Shown piece by piece: positions 28,301-42,500 of a stretch of DNA of 64,000 nucleotides. Under the pieces are notes generated by a model. The model was not told the origin of the DNA. It ran no database searches and saw only the letters and a program-made list of their open reading frames with translations. Position 1 is the first letter of the stretch. Each line of letters opens with the position of its first letter. The stretch comes from Strongylocentrotus purpuratus. Lineage: Eukaryota > Echinodermata > Echinoidea > Camarodonta > Strongylocentrotidae. Where the stretch lies: NCBI RefSeq assembly GCF_000002235.5, contig NW_022145615.1, positions 34,976,594-35,040,593 of the forward strand, given 5' to 3'. The position numbers and the translations under genes were made by a program.

Positions 28301-31300
28301 TTCCTTTGTTCTGTTAAACATTCTATACTTGTCCAATTCTGTATGAATATTTAAAACTCAAATGTATTTGAATGGTTCATATCTATTTTTCTGATTGATA
28401 GAGTGCAGGAGGCCGGCTCGAGTTCACCGACCAGCAGCGCTCTACCTACATCTCTATCGCTATCGTAGATAATGATATTGCAGAGCTTGAGAAGTCTTTC
28501 CAGGTTCAGCTCTCTAGTCCTACAGGGGGAGGTAAGAATTCTTTAATTGTTTCTTGCTTGTTCCAGATTACAATGAAACCTGTTTATAAAGACTACTCAA
28601 GGAAGACAGCATGAAATATATCCCAAACTGCCCATTTTTATTCCTCAACCTGCCCAAATCACCCATACTACCAAAGATTTGCACAAATATGCTGCTCATG
28701 AAAATTGAAAGTGTTATTTTGTTTTTAAATTATATAGATTCATGTTCCATATACAGACATTAAGAAAACATTTAAAATGGGAATTGCAAGCCTGCACATG
28801 TATTTTATGATTTTTACTCACATCAATAATATTTGTACAGATAGTTTGTTGTGCATGTACTAACTGATAAAATGTAATATACATGTACATGTATGTACAG
28901 TACTTTTCTATAGGTTTTCTTGTTTTTAATACTATTCATAAGGCTGTGTATGTATACTTTCAGATTAATTAAAACAAAATTTATATAGTATGGTTGCCTC
29001 GGTACTAACAATCATTACCCCATCCTGCCACAACCCTACCGATTTCTGCACTACTAAATCAAATTTCATTTGCCTTGTATCCCACATATTTACATGTACA
29101 TCAAACTGCTATAGGCACAGGTAAGCATTTAGATACAAACAAATTTAACAAGAAGTTTTTGCTGAAAGCTTTGCACTAAAGAAAAATGATACTTTGCATA
29201 TGAGAAGGATTCTAATTTTGAAGCTGCTTTGAATTCATGAATGGCATGCTTGATTGGATGCTCCCATTTTGCTTAATAATTTTCTTTATCTCTTATATTT
29301 TTATCCTTGTAGTTTACCCATAGTTTTCTGTCAATTACATCCCTCATATTCTCTCTTTTAGATGTAGTTTTAAATATCTTTCAGCTTGAAGTGTAATCAA
29401 TTAATTCTTATGCATGCGCACAATTATTTTTAGCTTAATGGAAAAAAAAACATGGAATGGTAGTAATATGATTCATGGTTTTTCTTTTCCTTTGCTTGCA
29501 TTTTGAATACAGAAATCATTGTAATTCAGATTTTGATGTCAAGTGTTCCAATTGCTTGCCCTGTAAAATTATGCTAGATTTTTGGGGTATTTTGATTGGT
29601 TGTGTGTTCATATGGCAAATATAGCTGTGTTTGTCTGCTATATCCATTTTGCTTGGAACATGGTGCCTTCTAGCATGCATTTTTTAAAATCAATTTATAC
29701 TTTTGAGCAATGGAGACAATACACATCAACACATCTTGGAATAACAGACCTATCTCAAAACTCCAGGATGTTTTAAAAATAGTTTATCTAATAATAACAA
29801 TATTTTCATGCTACAGATGCATATAATACATGGTTGGGTACAAATTAATTCCCTCAAAATTAGAGATACATTTTTATGAATTATTTTAAGTTCATTTTTT
29901 TGTTACAGGGTGCTGAAGGTAGATGTAATACACATAGTAAGAAACATGCAATTAACCTTTAATACAAGAGTGATTTTTACTCTTTATTGCATATCTTTCC
30001 AGCTCAAATTGGACCAGCCTCCACGATCCAAGTAGTCATCCTCCCCTCGGATAATGCATATGGAACATTTGAATTTGACTCTCAATCTCTGTTTGTAACG
30101 GCCGTGGAGCCCCAGCCTCTTCAAACTAATGATGTCACCTTGCAGGTTAATCTGATTCATTATTATTTTGTTTCAAATAGATATAGTTTTATCTTAACAT
30201 TTATTTCTTGTTTCAGTTTAAACCCAAGTGTTTACTGGCTTTATTACTCTTAATAATATTTAGGCACTTTTGTCTAATGTTACATATATTAAAAATGTTT
30301 TGTTTTTTAATGTATAAAAAAGTGATATGTTTGAGATTGTAATTAGTATGTACAGCGGCATGAGCGTCAGAGCCTGGCGGATACCGGCGCTATATAAATA
30401 TCCATATTATTATTATTATTTATTATTAGTGAAACATACAAATTACATCATCTGAGCAGCAGTGATCCAGTTTGATTGGTTTATTTGGGACATTCCTTCC
30501 CGGGACTGCTGGTGTGACCAGCCATCAACAAACTATCTGTTGATACCTGAACGGGCTATTGTTCACAGTTGCACAATATACATAAATAAGAGATTACAGA
30601 TAATTGTTCTTTAATGATTAAAATATGCAAGCTCATGCTACTATGCATGATGTAATCTTTTTAAATTGCAAATGTGCCCAAAACACTTAGACGATTGTTT
30701 GATTTCTTTTTTCCCTAACTAAACTTGATCCTTCTCATTTCATCAGGTGATACGTCTGGGTGGTGCACTTGGTGAGGTCATGGTGTTCTGGTCTGTAACC
30801 TCTGACCCCATGAACCCTCATGCCCTGGTCAGCAGTGACCTGGTCAACTCTTCTGGCAATGTGACCTTTGGTGTGAATCAGATGACAGAGGACATTGTGA
30901 TTAATGTTCATCCTGATAATGTAAGTAAATTCAAGCTGAAACTAAGTGACAAATAGCTCAAATGTATGTACTGTAACTAATGTGTTGCTAGGTGAAAAAT
31001 GCACCCATTGAAAATGTGAAATGTTATATTGCTGTGTGAAAATTTATATAAGTGCTGGAAGGAGTTCTCGTAAGACTTTCAGTGAAAAAAATGTGATTAG
31101 TTAAGAGGCAGTTTTTTGTTTTCCCATTTTATTACCGAGTTGTATTTGAGTTTTTGAAGCCTTTTAAAACCATTTCTTTTCAGTGTAACATTCCTTTCTG
31201 TTGCCCTGTGGTGTTTTTTTAATTTATTTTTTATACTATGGGACATTTTTTGAAAGCTCTATGTCAGACATATTCAGAATGGTTGAAAATAAATCCTAAG

Positions 31301-33516
31301 TCTGCAATAGATTGCTCCTCTTGAATATCAAATGGAGAAACTTTGTGATAAATGTGTATAATACTTTGCTTGTTTATTAGATTTCCCTTCCATCAACATT
31401 TGATTTTATCAAATGACATGATATCAAATTCTACCTTGATTTATAATACTTTGATGTTTGGTAATGTCATTAATCTAGGTTCCAGAGTTAGATGAGTTGT
31501 TCAATGTCAACCTAATCATTGTTACCAATGGTCAAATTGGCAATGCTTCGCAAGCAGTGCTGTCAGTCCTGGCCAATGATGATCCCTATGGAGTGTTTGT
31601 GATCGACCCGCAGTCTCGAGTTGTCATGGCAACAGAAGAAAGCACTGAAGTGACCATGCAGGTAGGTGACATTTGAAAATTTGAAATAGGAAACAGTCTT
31701 CTAAGAATTGAGATAAAATTATGCTGTTTTCAGTTTAGCCTCTGCCTCCCCCATCATCACTGCATCATACATGTACTGGAATACACACAAAGATGCTTAA
31801 ATATTTTCGTTTCACTGATGATTTAAAAAAAAAATCAAATTGAAATGCTGTGATGGAACTGAAAATGGAGAGATTTTAGAACAGGAAGATTAAGGCATGC
31901 CACATGCTACATGCATGATTGTATTATCAAGTTTACTTCAAATATGTAATATTTTTTGAAAGAAGATTCATTAAGATTAAACATCTAAAAACTTTTTTCA
32001 ATTTGAAATTCTTTTTCCTGCAGATTTTTAGGGACAGAGGTACAGATGGAGATGTGGAAGTGATGTATGCCACCCTGAATTTCAATGAGGAGCTCACAAA
32101 TCTTCCAGCCCACGTTAGGTAAATACACTTTGATATTTACTCTTCGTACTGTTAAAGTGCTACAAATCAATGCACAAGAGTTGAATAGTGTGCTGGTTAT
32201 AATTGTTTTTGCAATCTTCTTTGCGAACAATGTAAGATAATTGAAAACTGTCACAGAGTTTTAGTAATATTATACTGTGTCAGTAGATTGAAAAGTTGTG
32301 AGTGCATCAGCCCCTGTCAGATAAGTGTTTATATTTTAAGTGAAATTTTAGATCACTCAGTACCTAAACTGTTTTGAGATTGTGTCTAACATAACACACA
32401 TGTTTGTAGGTCATGTAATAGCATAACAACTGGTGTTGTACATAAATGATTATCTACATGTTCTTAATTGCAATATTGTGAAAATTAATGGAACCCTATA
32501 TGCATGTATCTTGCTTCCTACGATGTTTTCCAAGCATATATACTGTAATTTAAGACATGTAGTTCACCCATAGGAAAATGACTGACATAAATGTTACCTG
32601 CAGGCCATCCAGTTAATATCCTGTTCTGTTTTTGTTCCTCAATTTTGTAGAAGAGCGGAAGAGGGAAAAGATTTTGAGGCCAAGCAAGGAACGGTGACCT
32701 TTATGGAAGGTCAAGAGACGGCTAATATCACGATCCAGCTGCTGAACGATGCTATCCCCGAGACAGAAGAGAGTGTGTTTGTCTACATCATCAGTGCTAT
32801 GATTACCAATCCTGCACAGACAAGACCAGGTAAGTGATTTACAATAGTATTGGGTCCTGTATGAGTGTGTTTGTCTACATCATCAGTGCTATGATTACCA
32901 ATCCTGCACAGACCAGACCAGGTAAGTGATTTACAATAGTATTGGGTCCTGTATGAGTGTGTTTGTCTACATCATTAGTGCTATGATTACCAATCCTGCT
33001 CAGATCAGACCAGGTAACTGATTTACAATAGTATTGGGACAGAGGAGAGTGTGTTTGTCTACATCATCAGTGCTATGATTACCAATCCTGCTCAGATCAG
33101 ACCAGGTAAGTGATTTATAATAGTATTGGGTCCTGTATGAGTGTGTTCGTCTACATCATCAGTGCTATGATTACCAATCCTGCTCAGACCAGACCAGGTA
33201 CATCAATTGAATTACAATAGTAAAGGGACTTGTATGAGAGGAGTCAGAGATTGGAGGCGCAACGATCGGTTTGGAGAAAGAAGGATGTTCAGTAACAGAG
33301 AGATTAAGATATTAGAGAGAAAATAGAGAAAAAGTTTAAGAGAGAGTAGGATAGAAGTGCATGATTGATACAGTATATGTTATTTCCAGCACGCTGCAAT
33401 GTGAAATTGAATCAGTATTGCTAAAGAACATCAAATTTATTCATGAAACACCATATACATGTAGAAACTTTATGGCAATCTTTATGAATGAATAGATAGT
33501 GAAAGAGAGAAAGAGA

Positions 33517-33550
<34 letters not shown>

Positions 33551-36500
33551 GAGAGAGAGAGAAAGGGATGATGATTATTATGAAAGTTACAATCAATATA
33601 TCTCCAATTGTGTTCATATAATATTTTAGTTTACATATTTCAAGAATGTGTACTGAATTGGTCATGTAATAAAATCACACTTCAAAATTCAGGTGTCGTG
33701 ATGAAATCAAATACTTTTGAGACAAAAGCACACTACTGTCTGCATGTATGCTCTATCTATTCATTATTTGTTCTTCCTTTACAGTTGATGATTCTCCAAG
33801 AGTTGGAGCTGAGAACATTGGTGAGGTGAAGATCATTGCTAATGACAATGCTAATGGAGTCCTTCAGCTATCCTCTAATCAGGTCTATGTGATGGAAGGA
33901 CAATCACAGTCTGTGATCAATGTCACGAGATCAGCTGGGACATTTGGCACTGTAAGTGTGTATACCATACCTCAAATCAATGAAAATAGGTTATCAATGT
34001 CACCAGATCAGCGGGGACATTTGGCACTGTAAGTGTGTATACCATACCTCAAATCAATGAAAATAGGTTATCAATGTCACCAGATCAGCAGGGACATTTG
34101 GCACTGTAAGTGTGTATACCATACCTCAAATCAATGAAAATAGGTTATCAATGTCACCAGATCAGCGGGGACATTTGGCACTGTAAGTGTGTATACCATA
34201 CCTCAAATCAATGAAAATAGGTTATCAATGTCACCAGATCAGCGGGGACATTTGGCACTGTAAGTGTGTATACCATTCCTCAAATCAATGAAAATAGGTT
34301 ATCAATGTCACCAGATCAGCGGGACATTTGGCACTGTAAGTGTGTATACCATACCTCAAATCAATGAAAATAGGTTATCAATGTCACCAGATCAGCGGAG
34401 ACATTTGGCACTGTAAGTGTGTATACCATTCCTCAAATCAATGAAAATAGGTTATCAATGTCACAAGATCAGCTGGGACATTCGGCACTGTAAGTGTGTA
34501 TCATCATCAATAGTGATCTGTCAATATGACAGGTTCAGTGACCCAAACAGAGTTCTACATCAAGTGTCTCTCCAAGTATCTCGGTCTTGAGCCATTCTGT
34601 GATTAAATCATCTAAAAAGCCTTTACGAGGTCTTCCCCTCTTCTTCTTTCCTCAAATCAGTGATAATAGAAATCTAGTCTTAATTTGTAATTTTCAAGAT
34701 GCCCCTCTAATGAACAATAAATTCTTCAATTCCTCTTGTGGCACTGCATGGAGCTAATCTGTGTTTTAAAAAAAAGAGTGAATAAATAAATGAAATAATA
34801 AGACCTTAAATAAGTGAAATTTGTTTAACAAGTAAAAAAGCAACTTAAGATAAATTATCTGAGAAATTAGTAAATATTGCTGAGATAACTTGGTTGAATC
34901 AGGCTGATCAATGGAAAAGTTTCAATAAAATGAATTTTTAAAAACATTTACACTAGACCATTCACAAAAATGTGTATCCATTTCAGGTGACAGTCAAATT
35001 CCAAACCATCCCTGGAACAGCAGAGGTTGGAATTGATTACTCCGTTACCTCCACTGATGTAATACTGTACGACGGTGAGACTACTAAGCCCCTCCCACTA
35101 GAGGTCATCAATGACCAGACCCCAGAGGTCGCAGAGACGTTCAGGGTCATCTTACTGGAGCAGATCACTGGGGGTGCTGTGCTAGGGTCACCTGATGAGG
35201 CAGAGGTCATCATACAGCAGTCCGATGATCCGTATGGAAACTTTGGTAAGTTAAAGCCCCACTGTCCTACTTATAGCTACTTGCTCCCTCTTGTAGAAAA
35301 ATTCCCCAATCGGTGCCTGTTGGTCCCCCATGATCCTCTTTTTCTTATGTTAGTTGAGAGCTGAGTTAATGAGATAGCCACCTGTCAGTGACCTCGCTGT
35401 GTGGTCTAATCCCTTCTGGCCCATATTGACGGTCTTTAAATGACTTTAAAAAAAGATGAGCTGTATAGAAAAGATGATAACATGAAATCAATACCTGTAC
35501 ATGTGTTTTGATATGATATGCTTCAAATTGGCAAGCTGTACTCCAGGTTTTACTCTCTCAAGAAAAGGTTTGAATTTTTATTGAAGAAAAAAAAATTAAA
35601 GTTAGTGATAATTCAAAAGGAACATGCTGAAGTGGTTAATAGTAATAGGAAGAAAAATGGGATAAAGCATCTTAGAATAAACTCAAACTTAGCTATCTGG
35701 AGGTAAGCAGATATGCTTGAGTTTCATGCAAAATGCATTTTTTATATCTGTGGCTCGATTGTTCTTAGGCCGATTAATTGATTGGTTAATTAGTAATGTT
35801 TGCCAATTAAAATATCCTCTAGAGGGCACACCATGAAATGATTTATTTGTTTTTGTTTTCTCAGGATTTGGATTCTCAAGTCAGATTGTAACTGAGCCAG
35901 AAGAAGGAGAAACGCGGCAGCTATCACTGAGCGTCATCAGGAGTGGTGGTACAATCGGAGTAGTGGCTGTTGAGTGGCAAGCAACAATCAATGGTATTAA
36001 GATTGTAACTCCTTCTTTTGTTGTTGTTCATAGCCATTGAAAATATATTATTCCAAGCGAGCAAGAGAAATGTCCTGTGGTACAGTAGATAAATAAAATG
36101 TAGGGTACATAAACCATGTTTGACCTACTAATTAGAAGAGACTGAATAGAAAAATCAAAATGGCTCTACTTTAAAAAATAAGGTGTATCTCTGTGTTTGG
36201 CATTTATATTTAGTATTAAATATAAAATTCTAGACATCCAAATGGTTGGATCAATATTAATGGCTTATCACTTAGGGTGACTGAACACCATTATTGCCCA
36301 TTATACATGTACATGTATGTTAGATTATACATGTAGAATCATTCATTGTAAATTGTTGGGTGTTTGATCATGTAATGAATTACCTCATATTTGATGTTGA
36401 CATTGATCTTTATTTGCAGGTGAGCTAGCTGTAGATGATGTCTTTCCTACTGGAGGAACTCTTTACTTTGTTTCCAACGATGTCACCCGGACGTTCACTC

Positions 36501-39500
36501 TTAACATCTTACCTGACGATGTACCAGAAGAAAGAGAGGTATGTTGCACAAACAACACTATATTCTAATATCAAATATATATTCACAGGACAAGCAAGGA
36601 TGCATGTGGGTGAAGGTGACTTGAAAGTCAGAAGAAATCCCCCCAAAAGCATTGTGGCAGTTCACAGGTTGAACATTTGCTAATTCAAGATTTCCTTAAA
36701 AAACTTTTGTGATAATGGTAATAAGTGTGGACTTGTTATGCATATTTTTGCTGTGTTTATTCTATAATCTGTGAGCAGGGAAAAGGAAACCAAGGGATTG
36801 TGGTATAGTAGTACCTTGATGATAAATAATATGAGTTTTATGAGGTTTTAGTGGAAGGCATTGTTAGTTCGAGCCAGTTTGACATAAAATGGAGGAATAT
36901 CTCAAAGTGAAGAAGCCCTGTGTTTAAAAGAATACTCTTTAGGAATTTTATGATTACATCGGGAACCTGTAGCAATGATTGATCAGAAAATCATGTAGTT
37001 TTTAACCGTCTCTAAATGTAAATTTGTATTCATTTCTAATTCCTCCAAACTGTGATTGATTTGTATTGAATGGTGATCCTTTCTTTCGCAGAATGTTGTA
37101 TTGCTCCTTGTGAATGCTACAGCTGGAGGGGTGGTTGGTGACCAGCCTGAAGCTACCATCAGTGTTGAAGCTAATGATAATCCCCATGGGACAGTGGAGT
37201 TTGCCTTGGCAGATAACCGGGTCCAGGAGACAGATCTGCAAGACGATATTGCTAGTTTGAGAGTCATTAGAAGGTGAGTATTTCAGTACATATTCTGATA
37301 TAGATAATTTTTTACCTGCATTGAAGTTGAGACCAGACTAAGTCTTTCAAATGTAACTAAGCTCAGACCTCTTTGGCTGTGCTTTTTGGAAACAAAATTA
37401 CAATTGATTTAAATTGATTGTTCGTTTTACAATCAATCACAGTGTTAAAATTACCTGTACATTTTGATGTACAAATGTTATGAGACACTAGTTGACCAAT
37501 TTGAGTCCATCACAGCTCTTCTTACGATAGAGCCTTGGCCTTGGTCTTCAGACTTTTAAAAGGTCTTGACCACATCACAGTTCCTACAATGACATTGATT
37601 ACAGAGTGCTGCATCCTCTTTTATCTATTTTCTTGAGCAGCCTTTTTTACATGTATTTTCTTTAATACTATAAGCTATGAAGCTAAAAATGGGAAAATTT
37701 GAAAACGTACAAATTGTATAACTTATAAAAAAGTAAATACTAGACTTTAATTGTGTCACATATTCAAATATTTTTATTTCTCTGCATCACAGTGGTGGAA
37801 ACTTTGGTACCCTTGAAGTGACCTACAGCACGGAGACCCTCGACCTCATCTCAGAAGCCACCCTCAATGGCCAGACCCCAATCAGTTTCTACCAGACACC
37901 AATAGAGGGCAGTCTCCGGGTGTCCAAGGTGCCCTACGATGTCTCGTCCTTCTCCAACACGCTCCAGGGATGCGCTGAGACCTGTCTCCGCCAGCAGGCC
38001 TGCGGTGCCTTTGAGTACCGCGCCATGAATATGACGGTTTTGTGTCTGCTGACAGTGTCTTCAGGCACCGAGAGTGTTGACCTTAATACAGGGTTCATGC
38101 TCTACGTCAAAGACAGTGTCAAGGTCAGTTACACATTGATGCACTTTGAACTCTTTTTATGAAAGCTTGTATAAGATTGTGGGATGATTCTTAAAGAAAA
38201 TCAATATTGTAATTCCATCATTGAATACCCAAGTAAATTTGTAATGTGAAGTGCAAAGAATGTGTATGAGATGTGAGATTTGGTTAAAATATTCCTATGT
38301 GATCTCTTCAAAACAATGTTATTATAAGTCAGGGCAATGCTACTTCTTATACGATTACTATAGATTATGTGTCTTTTAAACCTAGAACTATAGTACCTGA
38401 TTATTACATCCATCTTTATGTAAAATGATAGCTACATCACAGTGCCTGTTTTTGAGGTTGCGTAATTGTTATGTATGCGCCAATCTATTTTATGAACAGA
38501 CTCAAGCCTTGTATGCAAGCCAGGCCATCTCTGGAGTGGATTATGAGCCTGTGACCAGCGGAACATTCCTGATCAGAGATGGAGAGTCAGAAGGCTTTGC
38601 CCAAGTTACCATCCTCAATGACACTTTACCAGAGCAAGATGAAACTTTCGGGGTAGGTATTGTCTTGAGAGAAAAAAATTGTTTGTAGTGAGTTCAATAC
38701 TTTGGTATACATGTACTTATGTATATTCATATGCAGTTGCAATTGTTTGAACCTCTACCTTGAGACTTTAAGATGCATGTATTGTGATGAAAATTAAAAT
38801 TGGAAGGTGGTAAACAAGTTTTGTTGTTAAAAACTAGTGTATATGTGATATATTTAAACATGTAAACGGTCAAATTAAGTGCTTGCAACAGTTACAGGGA
38901 CAAACAGGAAAGTCATGTTTGTTCAAATTCCTGGTAATTTTTCAATTCAATTCAAAAGACTTTATTTCCGTTAAAAAACAAACAAATATATACATCTGAT
39001 AAAGTACAGACAGTTTAAAATATACAAATCATGAGCATTATATTAAACTAATTTAAAGAAACTGTGAAAATCAGTAGAAGGAAAATGGAGTAATATCTGT
39101 ATATAAAGAATATTATGTATACAAAAGTCAAGAAATGTAGTCCTCTTAAATAGTTTACTTTCACATTCCCGGATGGGGAATAATAACAAAAAGTAAATGA
39201 TTTTTATCACTGTTATTCTACCCACTTCCTAACCGCAGCTGAGTCTGATGTCGGTCCGTGTATTGAACACCAGCCCCGCCCCTCTCAACCTCCCTACCCT
39301 GGGGGATGGTCAGGCTACCCGTGTGACCATAGAGAACAATGATGATGCTAACGGTGTATGGAGACTCTACAGTAACAGCCCAGAGGCCACAGATGGTGGT
39401 CAGATGCTGTCCATAGAAGAGCAGCCTGGGCTCAGCGTCAGTGTGGAGCTGGTCATTGAGAGAGGGGGTAAGCTAGTCCAGGGTGTCCTTCTCATCATGG

Positions 39501-42500
39501 TGTTTCTGGAAGATAGTGTTTAAGGGTTCTAGGAGTACAGGATGAAGAACTCAAATAATAATGTCAACCTAATGCTTCTTCTTTTGTAAATCAGATTTAC
39601 ATACGTATGTTGATAATCATTATATCATATTCCTTCAGATAATGTTTGTACCACATTTTTATTATTCACCTGCATCCATGTGCGGGCAATGGTTACCAGA
39701 ACCAGCATCTACATATATGGAACAGATCCCTCATACATGTATGCTGTATAACAATTGTTTGCCAAAGGATGTTTAACTTGAACCTCGTGTAGGTGATTCA
39801 AAGGTCAGTGACAAATACAGCAACCCTAAACCCTCTACCTTTACAGTTCATGGCTTACAAAGTTCTAGAGTAAAGGTGGATTGTAGGGAAGTAACAGTTA
39901 TCTTCATCTTTTGTCTCTCATTGATGTGTTTTGATTAGCATGTATGTACCTGTGCAGGGGTACCGATGTGTGTGTGTGCCATGTATGGAATAAATGACTG
40001 GGATGATACTAATTACATTTAAAGTGTTTAGAAACATAGTTTTAAGCACCAAACTAATGGAACCATCTTTGTTATGTCTCTGTGTCTTTGATTGCTCAGG
40101 TGGAAACATTGGTGAAGTGAGCATCTCATGGATGATATCTGGTGGGACGGCTACCAGTGGGCTGGACTACTCTGCCAGTGGAGGGACACTCACTTTTACC
40201 TCAGGGCAAACCAGACAAGGTAAAGGCGGGTGGACAGTAGGATGCAAATTGCGATGATACAAATGTGAATGGTGGATTTTACATGTCATGATATGGAAGT
40301 TAGGTTCTAGAGAAACCAACCAAACTGTGTCAATAAACATTTCTGGCTTAAAAAACATGTTCTGGAATTCACTTTTTACTATAAATTCTCATCACCTCTT
40401 CATGACTGCTCTTTGATCAAATTTGTCCATTAAGACCACTCTATGGAAACAAGTAAATGTGCTTATGATCAGCCTGATGGTCTGTAAGTGCAGGTTCTTT
40501 TTGTATATTTGCCATTAAAAGAGGACGCAAAATGTGGTCCTTTTTAGGAGTTTGACCTTCTGTACAGTTGGTCACTTACACTGAAAGCAAATTCATCCGT
40601 AATGAAGAGGAAGGGTGTTTTTCTGGTAATAATGCCCTTCTGTATTTGTGTACTAGGTTGAAGCTTTAAATGTATCTTAATTACTATCACAGTTGGCAAA
40701 TTTGTATCTATGCTCCATGAATCAATGAAGTAGATCAGACGTGGTCTATAATTTTGTTTCGTTCTCTTTTCATGAAGTTATCAACATTGGTATCCGTGAT
40801 GATGACATCCCTGAGATTGATGAGTTCTTCTCTGCTCAGCTTTACAACCCCGGAGGGGGCAGTATCCTTGGATCTGATAGCAATGTCACCATTGTCATCC
40901 TTGCTAATGATTTTGTAGCTGGCATCCTACGGTTCTCAACGCTCTCTTACATCATCTCTGAAGGTTTGTGTGTTAGGGTAGTGGGAAGGAAAAGATATAT
41001 GTTGTTGAATGAAGAGAGATTTTTTTGGTTTACTCAATCATTTTGAATTTTTCCAATATTATTTAAAGCATTTTGTTAATTTTTTTCATAATGATAATCA
41101 CAGTGACTGTAATTGATGATTGACGCACACATGTAAGTCATAATTGTAGCAGTCACAGTATTTTCACATTGGTCATTTTTCTGCATGATTCCATTATTAA
41201 CATACATGTATGTGTACTTGTATAAGCCCATGTTGATTTGAATAATAGCCTTACCCTTCATGTAAATAATTATTGTGTATATTATATACACCATCTCTGA
41301 AATAATCTGAATTGTTTATTATGTTTGACAGGCGAGGCCTTCAATGTGACTGTAGAGCGTTCTACCCCCGGCATGGGTGAGGTGACTCTTGATTGGTCCA
41401 TTGAGAGTTCCCAGTCTCTGGATCCAGCTCTCTCCTTCAGACTGACAAATGGCCAGATTGTCTTCCAACAGGTACAGTGCATTATGTTTAACTTCAAAAC
41501 ATTTCATATTTGTGTTCAAGATAAGGAATGGTAATAGCCCACTTTTGATTGCCCATTTAATTTACAAGTGTATGCCCATATTATTATGGTTTGCTCATCA
41601 CTAGCGGAGGGCCAGCATGCCCCCAAGTTGTAGAATTTTTTAATTTCTTTATGCCTAAAGTAGAGTAATGTCCCATACCTAACGTAGAGTAGATCTGTTG
41701 ATGTAAAGTCCTGAATTCATCAGTGGAAGTATTATGCTACCTCAAACTTTTCATTGTGTCCTATTTATATATGGTCAGTACAGAAATCCATAGCTAGACT
41801 TGAGGGAGATATGATATGTTCTAAATCTGTATCCTTTCCACAGGGAGAACTACTGAAGGAGGTCACACTAGAATCTCTTCCTGATGAAACACCAGAAACC
41901 AATGAGAATTTCCAGATCATCCTCACCGATGTACAAACCACAGGTATGTCTATAACTTTAATTTGAACCCACTGTTGAAATCTTATTACATGTAAAGTAT
42001 TTTAAATGCTGTCATTTTTATAAAACAAAAGAAGAAGATGAAGAATGAAATAGATAGATACCTACCAGTGTTGCATAACATCCTTCACATATACCATTGT
42101 TTTCTACAGAATATTTTTGAAACTATCATCTTGTTTTCTCAGGTGTCTCACCTACTGGAGCAGCATCCATCGACCCCCAGGGGGCTAGTGCTTCCATTAA
42201 CATTGGGGCTAGTGATGAGCCCCATGGGGTGTTCAGCTTCGCTCAGGGATCCCTGCTGGTGGCCACGCCAGAAGGGGATCGCTTGGTCCAACTCTTTGTG
42301 GAGAGAAAATATGGAGCCATCGGTAAGTCTTGAAAAATGGATCAATAATTCATATATATATATATATATATATACATATATTGAGTTGAATTTAATTATT
42401 AATCATTTAATCCTCTCTAAATCTACTTTCTTTTCATTCAAGGCTTGATATTAATGTATTATGGAATGAAGGGCAAATGATGAACTAAATTTCATAAAGA

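Noticed and set aside
32771-34500. CRISPR-like or satellite array
   Set aside because: The repeats are contiguous without unique spacers and each contains an exon border, so they are tandem duplications in a eukaryotic gene.
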